From Thiohalocapsa sp. (GTDB lineage Bacteria; Pseudomonadota; Gammaproteobacteria; Chromatiales; Chromatiaceae): a stretch of 39,693 bases of DNA. Shown in pieces: positions 14,979-23,177 of the stretch. A model generated the notes under the pieces. That model was not told the origin of the DNA. It worked only from the letters and a program-made list of their open reading frames with translations, and did no database searches. A program made the position numbers and the translations under genes. Each line of letters opens with the position of its first letter. Within the stretch, counting starts at the first letter, position 1. The stretch spans positions 1-39,693 of the forward strand of contig JAIPFF010000054.1 of assembly GCA_021736785.1 (NCBI GenBank), in the 5' to 3' direction.

Positions 14979-15683
14979 GAGTCTGGGCTTCAGCCCGGAC
15001 GTAATCCTGCGCCGGCACCGATGCTCCGTCCGCGGCGAGCCGCAGACTCCCGGCGCTCTTGGGGAGTCTGGGCTTCAGCCCGGACGTAATCCTGCGCCGG
15101 CGACCGATGATCCGTCTCCCGCCCCGCCACCGATGATCCGTCCGCGGCGTGCCGCAGACTCCTGGCGTTCTTAGGGAGTCTGGGCTTCAGCCCGGACGTA
15201 ATCCCGCCCCGGCACCGATGACCCGTCCGCGGCGTGCCGCAGACTCCCGGCTCTCTTAGGGAGTCTGGGCTTCAGCCCGGACGTGATCCCGCGCCGGCGA
15301 CCGATGATCCGTCTCCCGCCCCGCCACCGATGCTCCGTCCGCGGCGAGCCGCAGACTCCTGGCGTTCTTGGGGAGTCTGGGCTTCAGCCCGGACGTCACC
15401 CCGCCCCGGCACCGATGACCCGTCCGCGGCGTGCCGCAGACTCCTGGCGTTCTTGGGAGTCTGGGCTTCAGCCCGGACGTCTTCCCACGTCGCCACCGAT
15501 GCTCCGTCCGCGGCGTGCCGCAGACTCCCGGCGTTCTTGGGAGTCTGGGCTTCAGCCCGGACGTAATCCTGCGCCGGCACCGATGCCCCGTCCGCGGCGT
15601 GCCGCAGACTCCCGGCGTTCTTAGGGAGTCTGGGCTTCAGCCCGGACGTAATGCCACACCGGCACCGCACGGAACCCGCTCGA
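14979..15683 (+). repeat. REP/BIME array 10 (about 8 units)
   Basis: Main-subtype units between YdcF and the metallo-hydrolase. Two units carry the same odd insert (GACCGATGATCCGTCTCCCG) about 198 bases apart (15099 and 15297), which shows that a block of more than one unit was duplicated. The last units lead into sequence that is no longer repetitive at about 15684. Confidence 0.9.
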
Positions 15684-15708
15684 AATTTCACACTCCACAA
15701 GGAGAGAT

Positions 15709-15780
15709 GCACTCAGCGCTTCCCGCACGGTCTCGCTGGTCAGTGCACTCAGCCCTTCCCGCACGGTCTCGCTTGTCAGT
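15709..15780. repeat. 36-bp direct repeat, two copies
   Basis: GCACTCAGCGCTTCCCGCAC... at 15709-15744 and again at 15745-15780 with two changes. It is unrelated to the REP units and lies in the leader, 57 bases before the metallo-hydrolase start. Confidence 0.9.
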
Positions 15781-15836
15781 GATTGCGGTTTCCGTGTGCG
15801 AGCGGCACAATCGGTCCACGCATCGACGGGGCTAGG

Positions 15837-17240
15837 ATGATGACGGATTTTCGTATCACGCATCATGGGGCGGTGGAGGGCGTTACGGGGTCGTGTCACG
15901 AGCTGACGTTGGCCGACGGGCGCTCTGTCTTGGTCGATTGCGGTCTGTTTCAGGGCGCGGAGGCGTCCGGCGACGGCTCCGGCGTCGGGCGGATGGAGGT
16001 CGGCTTCCCGTTGGAGCAGGTGGCGGCGCTGATCGTCACCCATGTGCATATCGACCATGTCGGTCGCATTCCCTATTTGATGGCCGCCGGCTTCACCGGC
16101 CCGATCTACTGCAGCGAGGCCTCGGCGGAGCTGCTGCCGTTGGTGCTCGAGGATGCGCTGAAGATCGGCTTCACGCGCGATGAGCTACTGATCGAGCGCT
16201 TCCTGCGGGTGATCGGCGAGCGCCTGCGGCCGTTGGCGTACGGGGCTTGGCAGACGGTGCTCGAGGGCGAGAAAGGCCTGCGGATTCGCCTCAAGCCGGC
16301 GGGGCATATCCTGGGCTCGGCCTATGTGGAATGCGACGTGCGTGAGGGCCGGCAGCGCTCCCGTGTGGTGTTCTCGGGTGATCTGGGGGCGCCCTATACG
16401 CCGCTCCTGCCGGCGCCGCGCCCGCCCTACGGCGCCGACGTGGTGGTGTTGGAGAGCACTTACGGCGACCGCAACCACGAGGACCGCCGCCAGCGAGCCG
16501 AACGCCTCCAGGCCATCGTCGAGCACGCGGCCCGCGACGGCGGAACCATTCTGATCCCCGCTTTCAGCATCGGCCGCACGCAGGAGCTGCTCTACGAGCT
16601 GGAGCAGATCATCCACCGAAACCGACAGTGTCCGGTGTCCCCGGGCCTCAATTGGGACGACATCGAGATCATCTTGGATTCGCCCTTGGCGGCGGACTTC
16701 ACGGCGGGCTACTCGCGCCTGCGCGAGCACTGGGATCGGGAGGCCAGGCGGCGCGTCGAGGCGGATCGCCATCCGCTGGACTTCGATCAGGTGCTGACCA
16801 TCGATGATCACGCCACCCATGAGCAAACGGTGCACTATCTCGCGCGGCGCATTCGCCCGGCGATCGTGATCGCCGCCAGCGGGATGTGCGCCGGCGGGCG
16901 CATCGTCAATTATCTCAAGGCCATGCTCGGCGATCCGCGGCACGACATTCTGTTCGTCGGCTATCAGGCGGCCGGGACGCCGGGGCGGGATATCCAGCAT
17001 TACGGGCCGCGCGGCGGTTATGTGATGCTCGATGGCCAACGCTACGACATCCGCGCCGCGGTGCATACGTTGAGCGGCTACTCTGCGCATGCGGACCGGG
17101 ACGGGCTGATCCGTTTCGTGACGGGCATGCGCTGCAAGCCCCGCAAGGTGATTCTGGTGCATGGCGACCGCGAGGCCAAGGTGAGCTTGCGCGAGGCGCT
17201 GCGGGAGAGGCTGCCGGAGGCGGAAGTGGTTGTGGGGTAA
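15837..17240 (+). CDS. Beta-CASP metallo-beta-lactamase-fold RNase-like protein
   Basis: A 467-residue protein of the CPSF73/Ysh1-like group. The zinc motif THVHIDHVGR gives H69-x-H71-x-D73-H74. Further conserved pieces are KPAGHILGSAYVE, VVFSGDLG, LESTYGDR, ILIPAFSIGRTQELLYEL (start of the beta-CASP part), IIAASGMCAGGRIVNYL-type sequence, SGYSAHAD and VILVHGD. The order (lactamase part, beta-CASP insert, RNA-specificity tail) and the length match bacterial members, which act on RNA. The frame is open upstream to 15783, but the tandem ATGs at 15837 and 15840 give the usual N-terminus. No operon partner is visible. Confidence 0.93.
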   Translation: MMTDFRITHHGAVEGVTGSCHELTLADGRSVLVDCGLFQGAEASGDGSGVGRMEVGFPLEQVAALIVTHVHIDHVGRIPYLMAAGFTGPIYCSEASAELLPLVLEDALKIGFTRDELLIERFLRVIGERLRPLAYGAWQTVLEGEKGLRIRLKPAGHILGSAYVECDVREGRQRSRVVFSGDLGAPYTPLLPAPRPPYGADVVVLESTYGDRNHEDRRQRAERLQAIVEHAARDGGTILIPAFSIGRTQELLYELEQIIHRNRQCPVSPGLNWDDIEIILDSPLAADFTAGYSRLREHWDREARRRVEADRHPLDFDQVLTIDDHATHEQTVHYLARRIRPAIVIAASGMCAGGRIVNYLKAMLGDPRHDILFVGYQAAGTPGRDIQHYGPRGGYVMLDGQRYDIRAAVHTLSGYSAHADRDGLIRFVTGMRCKPRKVILVHGDREAKVSLREALRERLPEAEVVVG

Positions 17241-17245
17241 GGGAT

Positions 17246-17779
17246 GGGATTACGTCCGGGCTGAAGCCCAGACTCCCAAGAGCGCCAGGAGTCTGCGGCA
17301 CGCCGCGGACGGATCGGTTGCGGTGCGGGGTTACGTCCGGGCTGAAGCCCAGACTCCCTAAGAGCGCCAGGAGTCTGCGGCACGCCGCGGACGGATCATC
17401 GGTGCCGGGGTGGGAAGACGTTCGGGCTGAAGCCCAGACTCCCGACAACCCGGGAGTACGTGGCTTGCCGCGTTCCGTTCGATGCCGTTGCAGGAAGACG
17501 TCCGTGCTGAAGCCCGGACTCCTAAGAGAGCCGGGAGTCTGCGGCACGCCGCGGACGGATCATCGGTGCCGGTGCGGGAAGACGTCCGGGCTGAAGCCCA
17601 GACTCCCTAAGAGGGCCGGGAGTCTGCGGCACGCCGCGGACGGGGCATCGGTGCCGGTGCGGGAAGACGTCCGGGCTGAAGCCCAGACTCCCAAGAGCGC
17701 CAGGAGTCTGCGGCACGCCGCGGACGGGGCATCGGTTGCGGTGCGGGAAGACGTCCGGGCTGAAGCCCGGACTCCCGGA
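17246..17779 (-). repeat. REP/BIME array 11, inverted relative to all others (about 7 units)
   Basis: The same units, but the GTCCGGGC-TGAA-GCCCAGAC arm now comes first, so the whole array is flipped. One unit in the middle (about 17450-17520) is of the GGCTTGCCGCG subtype. The array lies between two convergent genes, the metallo-hydrolase and the FecR-like protein, where it could end transcription from both sides. Confidence 0.92.
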
Positions 17780-17782
17780 GGG

Positions 17783-18295
17783 TTATTGCGGGCTGACGGG
17801 GTCGCGGTCGTCGCTGCCGACGCCTTCGGAGAGGGCCCAGCCGAAGCCTCCGGCGGCGCCTATGCCGAGGGGGATCAGTCCGGCGGTGGTGCTGCCGGCG
17901 AAGGTCGCGCCGCCGGCGCCGGCTTCGAGTTGGGAGACGGCGGTGCGCTCGATGTCTTGCGCGCCGACGGGCTCGATGTCTTGCACGCCGACGGGCTCGG
18001 GTGTCGCGCAGGTGCTTCGGGGGCCGACGGTGAGCAGTTCTTGGGCGGACATGTTGTGGGTGCAGCCGTCGGCGAATTGCAGCAGGGCGGAGCTGTCTTC
18101 CAGTACCAGGATGCGATCGAGCTCGTGTAGTTGCATGCCTTCGCGCGCGGCGACGTATTGAGCGCCTTGGCTGATCATTGCGGAGCCTTCGACGCGTTTG
18201 ATTTCGCCGACGGGCTGGGAGGCCAGGGAGGTGCTTAGAACGGCCGTGAGTGCAACTCCGGTTGCGGTCATCGCAAGCGCTTTTGCGTGTGCCAT
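17783..18295 (-). CDS. Secreted FecR-like domain protein
   Basis: A 170-residue exported protein. The ATG at 18293-18295 has AGAGGA just upstream and opens a signal peptide (AKALAMTATGVALTAVLSTSLAS, cleavage near residue 26). The mature part, GEIKRVEGSAMISQG...GMQLHELDRILVLEDSSALLQFADGC, follows the FecR-type pattern of paired short strands. Two cysteines (DGC and RSTC) could form a disulfide. A short internal repeat, EPVGVQDIEPVGAQDIE, precedes a glycine-rich hydrophobic C-terminus. Position downstream of the TPR gene, on the same strand and 186 bases away, suggests a link with the exopolysaccharide locus. The role is unknown. Confidence 0.65.
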   Translation of the reverse strand: MAHAKALAMTATGVALTAVLSTSLASQPVGEIKRVEGSAMISQGAQYVAAREGMQLHELDRILVLEDSSALLQFADGCTHNMSAQELLTVGPRSTCATPEPVGVQDIEPVGAQDIERTAVSQLEAGAGGATFAGSTTAGLIPLGIGAAGGFGWALSEGVGSDDRDPVSPQ

Positions 18296-18448
18296 GGCTT
18301 TGATCCTCTTCGGGTTGACGTGTTTTGCGAAAAAATGCGGGGCCGCCCTTGGCCCGGGCGGGAAGCGCGATAAGTCAGCGTTGCCCTGTTGTGAACCGCC
18401 GCGGCGGCGCAGTCTGTTTTGCGGTGCGGCCGGTGCCGACAACGCGTC

Positions 18449-18493
18449 GATCTAGTCACCGCCGATCTAGTCACCGCCGATCTAGTCACCGCC
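18449..18493. repeat. 15-bp tandem repeat at the end of the TPR gene
   Basis: Three copies of GATCTAGTCACCGCC. On the minus strand each copy encodes IGGD followed by TAG, in frame, so the gene ends in its first copy and two further in-frame stop copies follow. This looks like slippage duplication across the stop codon. Confidence 0.9.
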
Positions 18494-19816
18494 GATCTGG
18501 CCAATGTCGCTCCGGGCGCCGGCGTTTTGGCCGGTGCGCAACAGCGCCGCCGCCTGCGAGGCCGCGTCGAGCTCCTGGACGCGTGTGATTTCGAGGTCGT
18601 CGAACCACAGCACGCCGGAGAGTTTGAGCTCGAAGTCGCGCCAGCCGGCCGAGACGAGCCTGAGCTGCTGGTACGTGCACCCGGCGGGGACCGGGAACGT
18701 GAAGTCGAATTCGCTCCAGTCGCCGGACCCCAGCAGCCGCGGCCCTTCGCCGAGGACGATGCGCTCGGGCTGCTCGCAAATCACCTGCCATCGCACGCCG
18801 CCCTTAGACTTTAGGCTGTCCAGGCGCATGCGCCCGGCCATTCGGTAGTTACCCGTATCCAGAAACAGGGGTTGCCCGAGGCGCCAGAACCGGCCCTCGA
18901 AAGCGCGGAATTGGAGCCGCAGCGCCTTGCTGTCGCTCGCGCCATAGGTGGCGGCCGGACTCGCGGCGAAGTGCCGGTCGGGGAAGATCCGCCAGTCGAA
19001 ACCTTGGTTGCTGGGCGGCAGCTCGAAGCCACCGTTGTACAGCAGACCCAGATGCCCCCGCTCGACGTTGTCGAGCCCCTTGATCCAAGTGAGGTAGGCC
19101 TCGCTGATCAAGCCCTCCTTCTGCAGGCGCCGGACATAGTCGCCGCGCTCGTCGTCCGTGAGCGGAACCGCGACGGCCCGCCGCCGCAGTGCATAGACGT
19201 CACGCACGGTCTCGAGATCCAACGATTCCCTGGTGAGATAACCGAAGAAGTCGTTCCACCAAGACGGCGGTTCTTGGATGAGCGGCTCGAGCTGCTGCCT
19301 CAGGTCCGGCGATTCGGCCAGCTTCACGAGCAGCGGAAACAGGTCTTCTCGAGCGGACCGATCCGCACGCAGTACCGTGGACCAGTGCGCCAGCATTTTT
19401 TCGGTATCGCCGCGCTCGGCCCAATAGGCGGCGACTGCGCGCTGCACCGCGGGATCGGCGGGATCGAGCTCGGCGGCGAACGAGATCAGCCTGTCGCTGT
19501 GCCCGACATCGCCCTGTTCGAAGTGATGGCCGGCCATTAGGATCAGGGGCGCCGGCTCGGTGGGGTTGGCACGATAGGCGCGCTGCAGCAGCCCCAGCGC
19601 CGTTTGAGGGTCGTCGGGGAGGCTTTGCCGGCCTTTGGCCAGCAGCGCCCGGGCGTTGTTCGGCTGCCAGGTGAGCGCGTGCTCGGCGGCGGCCTCGTCT
19701 CCCTGTGCGAGTCTCTCGGCATAGTAGGCGGCCAAGCCGTAGCCGATGATCAGCCACCCCAAAAACCCTGCCGCGGCGAGCAGCAGGAGACGCCAGAAAA
19801 TGATCCGAGCGGTCAC
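18482..19816 (-). CDS. Membrane-anchored TPR protein with jelly-roll-like C-terminal domain
   Basis: A 444-residue protein. One hydrophobic helix at about residues 8-32 anchors it, with the bulk outside the cytoplasm. Residues 35-170 are TPR-like (AAAEHALTWQPNNARALLAKGRQ, PQTALGLLQRAYRANPTEPAP, and others). From about 255 on comes a beta-rich region (LLYNGGFELPPSNQGFDWRIF ... LRLQFRAFEGRF ... LDTGNYRMAGRMRLD ... VLWFDDLEI) resembling carbohydrate-binding jelly rolls. It overlaps the J-domain gene by 4 bases and so belongs to the export/kinase operon. Similar TPR proteins sit in exopolysaccharide loci, and a role in polymer handling in the periplasm is an inference. Confidence 0.72.
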   Translation of the reverse strand: MTARIIFWRLLLLAAAGFLGWLIIGYGLAAYYAERLAQGDEAAAEHALTWQPNNARALLAKGRQSLPDDPQTALGLLQRAYRANPTEPAPLILMAGHHFEQGDVGHSDRLISFAAELDPADPAVQRAVAAYWAERGDTEKMLAHWSTVLRADRSAREDLFPLLVKLAESPDLRQQLEPLIQEPPSWWNDFFGYLTRESLDLETVRDVYALRRRAVAVPLTDDERGDYVRRLQKEGLISEAYLTWIKGLDNVERGHLGLLYNGGFELPPSNQGFDWRIFPDRHFAASPAATYGASDSKALRLQFRAFEGRFWRLGQPLFLDTGNYRMAGRMRLDSLKSKGGVRWQVICEQPERIVLGEGPRLLGSGDWSEFDFTFPVPAGCTYQQLRLVSAGWRDFELKLSGVLWFDDLEITRVQELDAASQAAALLRTGQNAGARSDIGQIGGD

Positions 19817-20721
19817 TGTTGCATCTCAATCCAGTTGATAGGGCATCCTGGCGATGCGGTAGGCGCCGCCGCGCGCGCTGCGGCGGTTGCAGGAGAGATC
19901 CGGGAGGATGCGGGCGCGGCGGTGGCCGGCGGACTTGGATTGGCCGGGCGCTCGGGGCGCTCGGGGCGTGGCTGGGTGGATTGCCGCGTGTCGCTGCTGC
20001 GCAGGTAATGGGGCGCCGGCGGCGCGGTCGGCGACTGCTGGCCGAGGCGCAGTGCAGGCGTCTCGGTGCCCTTCAGGCCTAGGTAGGCGAAGGCCAGCGC
20101 GAGGGCGGCGACCAGGGCCGCGATGGCGAAGCGCCGTCGGGTTGCGGCGTCGATTGCGCCGAGATGGTAAGGGTCGGTTTCCGGCAAGGTCTTCAGGGCT
20201 GGTCTGAAAAAGATGCGTGGGTCGCTGCCGGCTCTCGGCCCGGGCGATGTCTTGAGCGTCTCGTCGTAATCGGCCCGCTGGTCGGGGTCGCGCAGGGTCT
20301 GATAGGCGGCGTTGATCCGGCTCGCGTAGGCCAGGTCGGCGTCGCCGGGCTGGTCGAGTCGGTCGGGGTGAAACATCCGCATCAGCAGCAAGTAATGGTT
20401 CCGCACGGTGTCCTGATCGGCGTCCCGCGTCAGCCCGAGGCAGCGGTAGTAGTCGCCGGCGGCGTCGAGCAGCACGTGGCGGGCGAAGAAGCGTGCGGCC
20501 TTGTCCAGCTCCGCCGGGCTGGTGGAGAGCAGGGCGGCTGTGTCTTCGATACGGCCCGCCGACAAGGCGGCGCCGAGCTCCGAGAACAGACCTTCGAAGC
20601 CGCGGGGCAGGGGCTGGCGCAGATCGGACAGATGCGCGTACGCGAGGGGCGTCCGATAGTAGTCGAGCGCCAAGTCGACGAGTGCCGGAACCATCTGCGC
20701 TGCATGCGTCCTGCGCTGCAT
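19813..20721 (-). CDS. Membrane-anchored J-domain (DnaJ-like) protein in the exopolysaccharide operon
   Basis: A 302-residue protein. Residues 90-155 form a J domain: YYRCLGLTRDADQDTVRNHY, HPD at 118-120, then INAAYQTLRDPDQRADYD. This part should activate an Hsp70 in the cytoplasm. A single membrane helix follows at about 197-215 (FAIAALVAALALAFAYLG), then a proline-rich tail to the end. It starts 10 bases after the tyrosine-kinase gene and overlaps the TPR gene by 4 bases, so all are one operon. The frame stays open to 20961, inside the kinase gene, but the ATG at 20721 is the sensible start; an ATG at 20694 is also possible. No zinc-finger or client domain of a full DnaJ is present. Confidence 0.82.
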   Translation of the reverse strand: MQRRTHAAQMVPALVDLALDYYRTPLAYAHLSDLRQPLPRGFEGLFSELGAALSAGRIEDTAALLSTSPAELDKAARFFARHVLLDAAGDYYRCLGLTRDADQDTVRNHYLLLMRMFHPDRLDQPGDADLAYASRINAAYQTLRDPDQRADYDETLKTSPGPRAGSDPRIFFRPALKTLPETDPYHLGAIDAATRRRFAIAALVAALALAFAYLGLKGTETPALRLGQQSPTAPPAPHYLRSSDTRQSTQPRPERPERPANPSPPATAAPASSRISPATAAARAAAPTASPGCPINWIEMQQ

Positions 20722-20731
20722 CCCCGGGCGA

Positions 20732-23056
20732 TTACGCGGTTTCCTGCCGCGGCAGCATCGGCTCTTCGGCTTGGCCTTGGCCGTAGCTGTATTGATAGGA
20801 GTAGCCGTAGCCATATCCGTAGCCCTTGCCGCCTCGTCCCACCTTCGACAGCACCGCGCCGAGCACATAGGCATTGGCCTGATACAGCCGCTTGACGGCG
20901 CCTTCGATCTCGCGCTTGCGCGCGACCTCGGGGTCGACGACGAACAGTGTTGCCTTGGCAAGGTTTGCCAGCACCAGGGCGTCGGCGAGGCCGATGACCG
21001 GCGGTCCGTCGATAATGACCTGATCGAAGCGCTCCGCCGACAGGCTCAGCAGATCGAGCATTTTCGCGCCCGAGAGTAGCTCGACCGGGTTCGGCGGCAG
21101 CGGTCCGCTGGTGATGGCGAACAGCCGCGGCACCGGGGTCGGCCGGGAGATGTCGACCGGTTCCGCGGTGCCGGCGATGTGGTTGGTGAGGCCGACACTG
21201 TTCGGCAGCGAGAGCACCCGGTGCAGGGACGGGTTACGCAGGTCGGCATCGATGAGCAGCACTTTGGCGCCGGCCTGTGCGAACGCGATGGCGGTGCCGA
21301 CGGCTGTCGTCGTCTTGCCCTCGCCGGGACCGGAACTGGCAAAGTGCAGGATTTTCGGTGCTCCTTCGGCGGTCGAGAACAAGAGCTGTGTCCGCAGCGA
21401 TCTGGCCGACTCGGCGATGGCGCTTTTCGGGTCCTTGAAGGCGAGCAGGCCGATATCGCTTTCGGTGAGACCGTGCTTTCTCGCCGAAATCCGCGGCACC
21501 AGGGTCAAGACCGCGGCGCCCACCAGGGCCTCCACTTCTTCCGGCGTGTTGGCGGTGTCGTCGAGGAGCTCGAGCAGGAAGGCGATCAGGACGCCGAGGA
21601 ACAGGCCGAGCGCAATGGCAATGGCCAGGTTCATCTTCAGGTCGGGCTTGTAGGGAAGGATCGGGATGGTTGCCGGATCCACCACCGAGATGTTGTTCTC
21701 GCCGATGCCGGCGGCCACGCCGACTTCTTTCATGCGCTGCAACAGGCCGTCGTAGAGCTCGCGGTTGGTCTCGACTTCGCGGCGAAGGGTTTCGTAGTCG
21801 GTGCTGCGGTCCTGCAGCGCCAGCGCTTCTTCCTTCAATTCGGCGATCCGCTGGGTCAGCTTGGCTTCTTCGCGGACCTTGGCCTGATATTTGGCCTGCA
21901 CCGAGCGCACCACGGAGCCGGTCTCGCGGGCGATCTCCCGAGTGACTTCGTCGATCTGCCGGCGCAACTGCTGCATGGCCGGATAGCCGGGCTTGAAGAC
22001 TTCGAGCTGCTCTTGGTACTCGGCCTCGAGCTCGCTGCGGCGCTGCTTCAGCGAGGCGACCAGTTCGCTCTCGAGGATGTCCGGGGCGCCGTCCGAGGCA
22101 TCGCGCAATTCCTGGTAGGCCGATTCCGCCTCGATGCGCTCGGCCTCAGCTTGCACCAGCTCGGTGTTCATCTCACGCAGCTTGTTGAGGATGATCTCCA
22201 GGCGGTCGTCCATGTTGACGATCTCGCGCTCGCGGGCATAGGCGACGAAACGTTTCTCGGATTCCTCGAGCGTCGCGCGCATCTGCGCCAGCTGGTCTTC
22301 GAGGAAGTGCTTGGCGTAGGAGGACGCGTCGAAGCGCCGCTCCAGGTTCAGGTTGATGAAGTTGGCTGCAATCGCATTGGCCACCGCGACGGCCTCGGTC
22401 GGGACGGTGCTGTCGTAGTGAATGCGCACCAGGCGCGAATCGCGCACCGGCTCGACGCTCAGGTGCTCGAGCAAGGCGTCCTCTTCTTCTTTCTCTGCGG
22501 CAAGGGCGGGGTCGATGGCCGGTGCGTCGGCCGTCGTCTCGGTGGAGCCTGCCACCGCGGTTGCCCAGTGGGTGACCCCGGAAAGGGCGCGGTCGAAGAA
22601 GGACGGGCCTTCATCGTCGTCGCCGATCGTTTCGAGCCCGAGTTGATCGATGACCCGGCGCGCCAGCGTACGGCTCTTAAGCAACTCGTATTGGGTCTTG
22701 TAGAAATCCTGGTTGGAGCGGATGCCGGCGCCTTCCTCCGGGACGACGCTGCCGTAGTCGACGATCTGGGTGCCGGTCGTCTCGATCTGCAGCATCAGCG
22801 TGCTGCGGTAGATGGGCGTTGTCTGGAACGTGGCCAGCACCGCGATGACGACCGCCAGCCCAAGGGTCAGCAGGATGGTCCCTTTGCGGCGCATCAGGAT
22901 GCGCCAATACTCGCGCAGGTCGAGGACGTCGTCGTTCGAGACGCGGCCCGGAGGCGGGAGCGCTCCGCCCATCCGCTGCAGGTGGCCCGCCTGCTGAATA
23001 AAGGCAAGCTGATGCGCGTCGTTATCCGGGACGGGCAGATCGCGTGCGCTATTCAT
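20732..23056 (-). CDS. Wzc-like polysaccharide copolymerase and tyrosine autokinase
   Basis: A 774-residue inner-membrane protein. A Wzz-type domain begins at about 44, with the first membrane helix at 59-77, a long periplasmic coiled-coil part (about 240-435) and the second helix at 475-497. The C-terminal BY-kinase has a Walker A SSGPGEGKTTT (574-584), Walker A' VLLIDADLR (599-607) and Walker B VIIDGPP (680-686). The tail is a tyrosine-rich stretch (GYGYGYGYSYQYSYG, 745-759), the autophosphorylation cluster. It controls polymer length and couples polymerisation to export through the lipoprotein encoded just upstream. The phosphatase at 24424 is its likely counterpart. Confidence 0.95.
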   Translation of the reverse strand: MNSARDLPVPDNDAHQLAFIQQAGHLQRMGGALPPPGRVSNDDVLDLREYWRILMRRKGTILLTLGLAVVIAVLATFQTTPIYRSTLMLQIETTGTQIVDYGSVVPEEGAGIRSNQDFYKTQYELLKSRTLARRVIDQLGLETIGDDDEGPSFFDRALSGVTHWATAVAGSTETTADAPAIDPALAAEKEEEDALLEHLSVEPVRDSRLVRIHYDSTVPTEAVAVANAIAANFINLNLERRFDASSYAKHFLEDQLAQMRATLEESEKRFVAYAREREIVNMDDRLEIILNKLREMNTELVQAEAERIEAESAYQELRDASDGAPDILESELVASLKQRRSELEAEYQEQLEVFKPGYPAMQQLRRQIDEVTREIARETGSVVRSVQAKYQAKVREEAKLTQRIAELKEEALALQDRSTDYETLRREVETNRELYDGLLQRMKEVGVAAGIGENNISVVDPATIPILPYKPDLKMNLAIAIALGLFLGVLIAFLLELLDDTANTPEEVEALVGAAVLTLVPRISARKHGLTESDIGLLAFKDPKSAIAESARSLRTQLLFSTAEGAPKILHFASSGPGEGKTTTAVGTAIAFAQAGAKVLLIDADLRNPSLHRVLSLPNSVGLTNHIAGTAEPVDISRPTPVPRLFAITSGPLPPNPVELLSGAKMLDLLSLSAERFDQVIIDGPPVIGLADALVLANLAKATLFVVDPEVARKREIEGAVKRLYQANAYVLGAVLSKVGRGGKGYGYGYGYSYQYSYGQGQAEEPMLPRQETA

Positions 23057-23177
23057 CGGCGTTCCTCGTTCGTTCGAACGGCGAAGTCACAAGCGCGACG
23101 TGCATTGCACGCTCGAGCGTTTGCTGGCTCCGCCCGGAGTCGGGCCTCGTTGCCCTTAGGTTGTCGTTTTCATCGAC

